Positions 63,661-64,000 of a stretch of 64,000 bases of DNA are shown one piece after another (position 1 is the first letter of the stretch; the number at the start of each line of letters is the position of its first letter). Both the position numbers and the translations under genes were made by a program. Below the pieces are notes generated by a model. The model worked only from the letters and a program-made list of their open reading frames with translations, was not told the origin of the DNA and did no database searches. This stretch comes from Neovahlkampfia damariscottae (taxonomy: Eukaryota > Heterolobosea > Selenaionea > Neovahlkampfiida > Neovahlkampfiidae). The DNA lies in the NCBI GenBank assembly GCA_016618085.1, contig JABLTG010000039.1, positions 56,945-120,944 on the forward strand, read 5' to 3'.

Positions 63661-64000
63661 TTCCAATAAAATTTTGTATATTCATCAGAAATATATTTCT
63701 TGCTCCATTATAATCTCTTGGAAGAGAAAAATTACAATATTTACAATTGAAATAATCTTTTTTTCCAAGTTTCCAATCTATTTTTCCACATGATCCACAT
63801 GATCCACATGTACAACTGGTATAATGTTCTGAAACTTCATGTACTTGAACAGAATCTTTTTGAGCAAGATGTTTTAGTGTTTGACAAAATTGAAAATGAG
63901 ACCAATGAAGCATTTTTCTCACTGTTGTACTATGAATTTTTCTTTCCCATTTTTTAATCATTCCTTTGACTGGAAATTTTGAAATCAAAATTTCATCATT
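63557..64000 (-). CDS. Fanzor/TnpB RNA-guided nuclease, C-terminal part (copy 2, partial)
   Basis: The frame is open from TAA 63557 to the right edge, so the gene continues beyond the window. It has LISKFPVKGMIKKW (Ser at the usual RuvC-II Glu site), VSEHYTS with the alternative Glu, and a zinc ribbon that carries an extra CGS triplet (CTCGSCGSCG ... CKYC). PRDYNGARNI supplies the RuvC-III Asp. The C-terminus has six extra residues relative to copy 1 (LMSGLI). Fanzors are eukaryotic RNA-guided DNA endonucleases of transposon origin related to bacterial TnpB. Whether this copy is intact depends on the missing N-terminal part. Confidence 0.85.
   Translation of the reverse strand, partial: NDEILISKFPVKGMIKKWERKIHSTTVRKMLHWSHFQFCQTLKHLAQKDSVQVHEVSEHYTSCTCGSCGSCGKIDWKLGKKDYFNCKYCNFSLPRDYNGARNIFLMNIQNFIGNPKTASTAGDGPIPKETLILMSGLINQNERKSQF

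Larger units (their letters stand above)
63551..64000 (-). mobile_element. Fanzor/TnpB element, copy 2 (runs off the right edge)
   Basis: Begins at GCTATCTTAAAACTGAC, exactly as copy 1 does, and is nearly identical over the shared length apart from a few point changes, a 9-bp tandem duplication in the zinc ribbon and an 18-bp insertion near the end. Confidence 0.8.

Overview
This is a nuclear window from a free-living, AT-rich protist with very compact genes. Codons read with the standard code. Genes sit head-to-head and tail-to-tail with gaps of a few to tens of bases. Most carry tiny GT-AG introns of about 29-46 nt with T-rich 3' ends, and four tRNA-Asn genes are present. The gene set (WAVE/SCAR, copine, hybrid histidine kinase, RGS-START, DUF4116 repeats, mitochondrial ClpB and bS18m, peroxisomal-type acyl-CoA oxidase, a secreted bacterial-type LD-carboxypeptidase) fits a phagotrophic amoeba or amoeboflagellate. 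A heterolobosean relative is my best guess, held with low confidence.

Layout. 0-8 kb: coiled-coil, LRR, DUF4116, chromodomain-SANT, degenerate adenylate kinase and Borealin-like genes, then a gene-poor stretch with a decayed DUF4116 fragment and a perfect inverted repeat. 8-16 kb: SDR reductase, serine beta-lactamase-like hydrolase, TM2 protein, amidase and a secreted EGF-like protein, interspersed with four near-identical tRNA-Asn genes. 16-21 kb: TPR protein, two tandem N-myristoylation-type paralogues with a Fanzor/TnpB fragment between them, and a Maelstrom-like exonuclease. 21-34 kb: mitochondrial ClpB, AIG1-like protein, Ran paralogue, membrane cyclophilin, UBA5, twin-CX9C protein, copine, FPP synthase and OTU1. 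34-43 kb: galactose-binding-fold protein, POT1, GFA/CENP-V protein, WAVE, kelch-SAM, a helical protein and a secreted Cys-rich protein. 43-57 kb: LD-carboxypeptidase, repeated tropomodulin-like LRR protein, PDK1, BRF1, ATP-grasp ligase, a probable pseudogene and a hybrid histidine kinase. 57-64 kb: F-box/LRR, acyl-CoA oxidase, RGS-START and bS18m, then a second Fanzor/TnpB copy running off the right edge.

The standout system is the pair of nearly identical Fanzor/TnpB (RNA-guided nuclease) 3' ends at 18.68-19.1 kb and 63.55-64.0 kb. Both carry a zinc ribbon, the RuvC-III aspartate, a Ser where TnpB has its usual RuvC-II Glu, and a Glu in the alternative position known from Fanzors. Each ends in a conserved GC-rich hairpin that could be the guide-RNA scaffold, and the two copies abut different flanking DNA.

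A second window-wide signal is a CCAATCA/TGATTGG element found 2-50 bp upstream of almost every start codon. I used it to choose ATG starts where a longer frame would need TTG.
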